This document shows positions 63,402 through 64,000 of a stretch of DNA of 64,000 bases, piece after piece. The stretch's first letter is position 1; every line of letters begins with the position of its first letter. Source of the DNA: Longirhabdus pacifica (GTDB lineage Bacteria; Bacillota; Bacilli; Paenibacillales; DSM-105158); contig NZ_QXJP01000002.1 in assembly GCF_004115085.1 (NCBI RefSeq), forward strand, positions 186,001 to 250,000, in the 5' to 3' direction. A program made the position numbers and the translations under genes. The notes below the pieces were generated by a model. That model saw only the letters and a program-made list of their open reading frames with translations, was not told where the DNA came from and did not search any database.

Positions 63402-63809
63402 CTAGTCAACACTATCATCTTTTGAAAGATAAAATTCTGAAATCGATGGTAGCAGTCTCGAATCAGCAATATAATAATTTCCATTTATATTATTTAGGGT
63501 AAACCCAAACATGCGTTCATCTTTTTCATACAACGAAACGGAATATCGAAACCCATTTCTAGACTCCTGGTTAGGATCTGGATGAAATTCTAAATCACTA
63601 ATTTGATCTAGCCATAATTGTATATCATCTACATCTGTAAAACTTCTTCTCTCCCCACTTCCCCCATCTACAATGATTATTTTCGTAATGCTGTTAAGAT
63701 CACCAGGGTATGCCTCTGCTAAAGTTATAATTTCTAATTTTTCGTGTTGTTCACTGCATGCCGAGACCATGATAAAACAAATGACCAACAATAAAGTAAA
63801 CTGCTTCAT
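63402..63809 (-). CDS. Putative lipoprotein, 135 residues
   Basis: A short signal peptide with lipobox MVSAC (Cys at about 18) precedes an acidic, Asp- and Ser-rich domain of about 115 residues. A strong AAGGAGG lies about 12 bases before the ATG. It is cell-surface exposed and probably co-transcribed with the YoaP-like gene. The remaining 190 bases to the right edge show no gene. Confidence 0.7.
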   Translation of the reverse strand: MKQFTLLLVICFIMVSACSEQHEKLEIITLAEAYPGDLNSITKIIIVDGGSGERRSFTDVDDIQLWLDQISDLEFHPDPNQESRNGFRYSVSLYEKDERMFGFTLNNINGNYYIADSRLLPSISEFYLSKDDSVD

Positions 63810-64000
63810 CTATTTTTCATTCCTCCTTACCTGTGTATACACGATAGTTTCATTATCTATTTAGAAATATTTTTCAAATAAAAACAATTTAAAACCATGC
63901 TTTTAGCATCATTCCTTATTCCTAGGATAGCTTATGTTTCCACATTATCAATGATATGTAAGACAAATTTTTGTTGAACTCCATGTGCTATTGAGTATGA

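Overview
The window reads as chromosomal DNA of a low-G+C, endospore-forming Bacillaceae. The signs are strong GGAGG-type ribosome binding sites, frequent TTG and GTG starts, a sporulenol/hopene-type cyclase, a spore-photoproduct-lyase-family enzyme, a BsaA-type peroxidase, a YoaP-like acetyltransferase and a DegV protein. The genus cannot be fixed from sequence alone; a salt-tolerant genus is only a guess. No rRNA or tRNA gene and no complete insertion sequence was seen.

Layout. 1-13 kb: an SPL-family radical SAM enzyme with a short-chain dehydrogenase, cytochrome bd-type oxidase subunits, asparaginase, glutathione peroxidase, Na/Pi cotransporter, Cu/Zn superoxide dismutase, DegV, an MFS carrier and thiamine pyrophosphokinase. 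13-25 kb: FUSC-type and TSUP-type membrane proteins, a decayed YebC/PmpR fragment, a MerR regulator, the triterpenoid cyclase, a chromate transporter, a GH57-GT4 fusion with a DUF4912 partner, and galE. 25-34 kb: a phage-type ABA-sandwich protein, a type I toxin-antitoxin pair, folA-thyA, a HAD phosphatase, VanW, an Sfp-type transferase, hisC, a frameshifted methyltransferase, a cluster of hairpin repeats and a YfmJ-like oxidoreductase.

34.6-47.5 kb is the most accessory-looking part. A roughly 850-residue protein with about 40 SHAEG-type repeats and a peptidase G2 end lies beside a 27-repeat, 26-spacer CRISPR array. The array follows a complete type I-B (Tneap-like) operon transcribed leftwards: cas6, cas8/cst1, cas7/cst2, cas5, cas3, cas4, cas1, cas2. 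The operon runs toward the array, and the degenerate repeat is at the far (trailer) end. A strong hairpin separates the Cascade genes from cas3-cas4-cas1-cas2.

47.7-51 kb holds two uncharacterised proteins, one with a possible lysozyme-like extracellular domain, two hairpin elements sharing an arm, and a short XapX protein. 51-61.7 kb is a TAD (Flp pilus) locus: TadZ, TadA, TadB, TadC, an Flp1-type pilin, two TadE-like pseudopilins, a large TadG/DUF5702-like protein, a prepilin peptidase and an FHA protein. It begins with a 32-residue membrane peptide and a terminator-like hairpin in the leader. 61.8-64 kb holds two lipoproteins and the YoaP-like protein. The CRISPR-Cas and TAD systems belong to known classes. 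The less described items are the SPL-like protein without the expected cysteine, the bd oxidase with a substituted glutamate, the SHAEG protein, the paired hairpin elements and the TAD leader.
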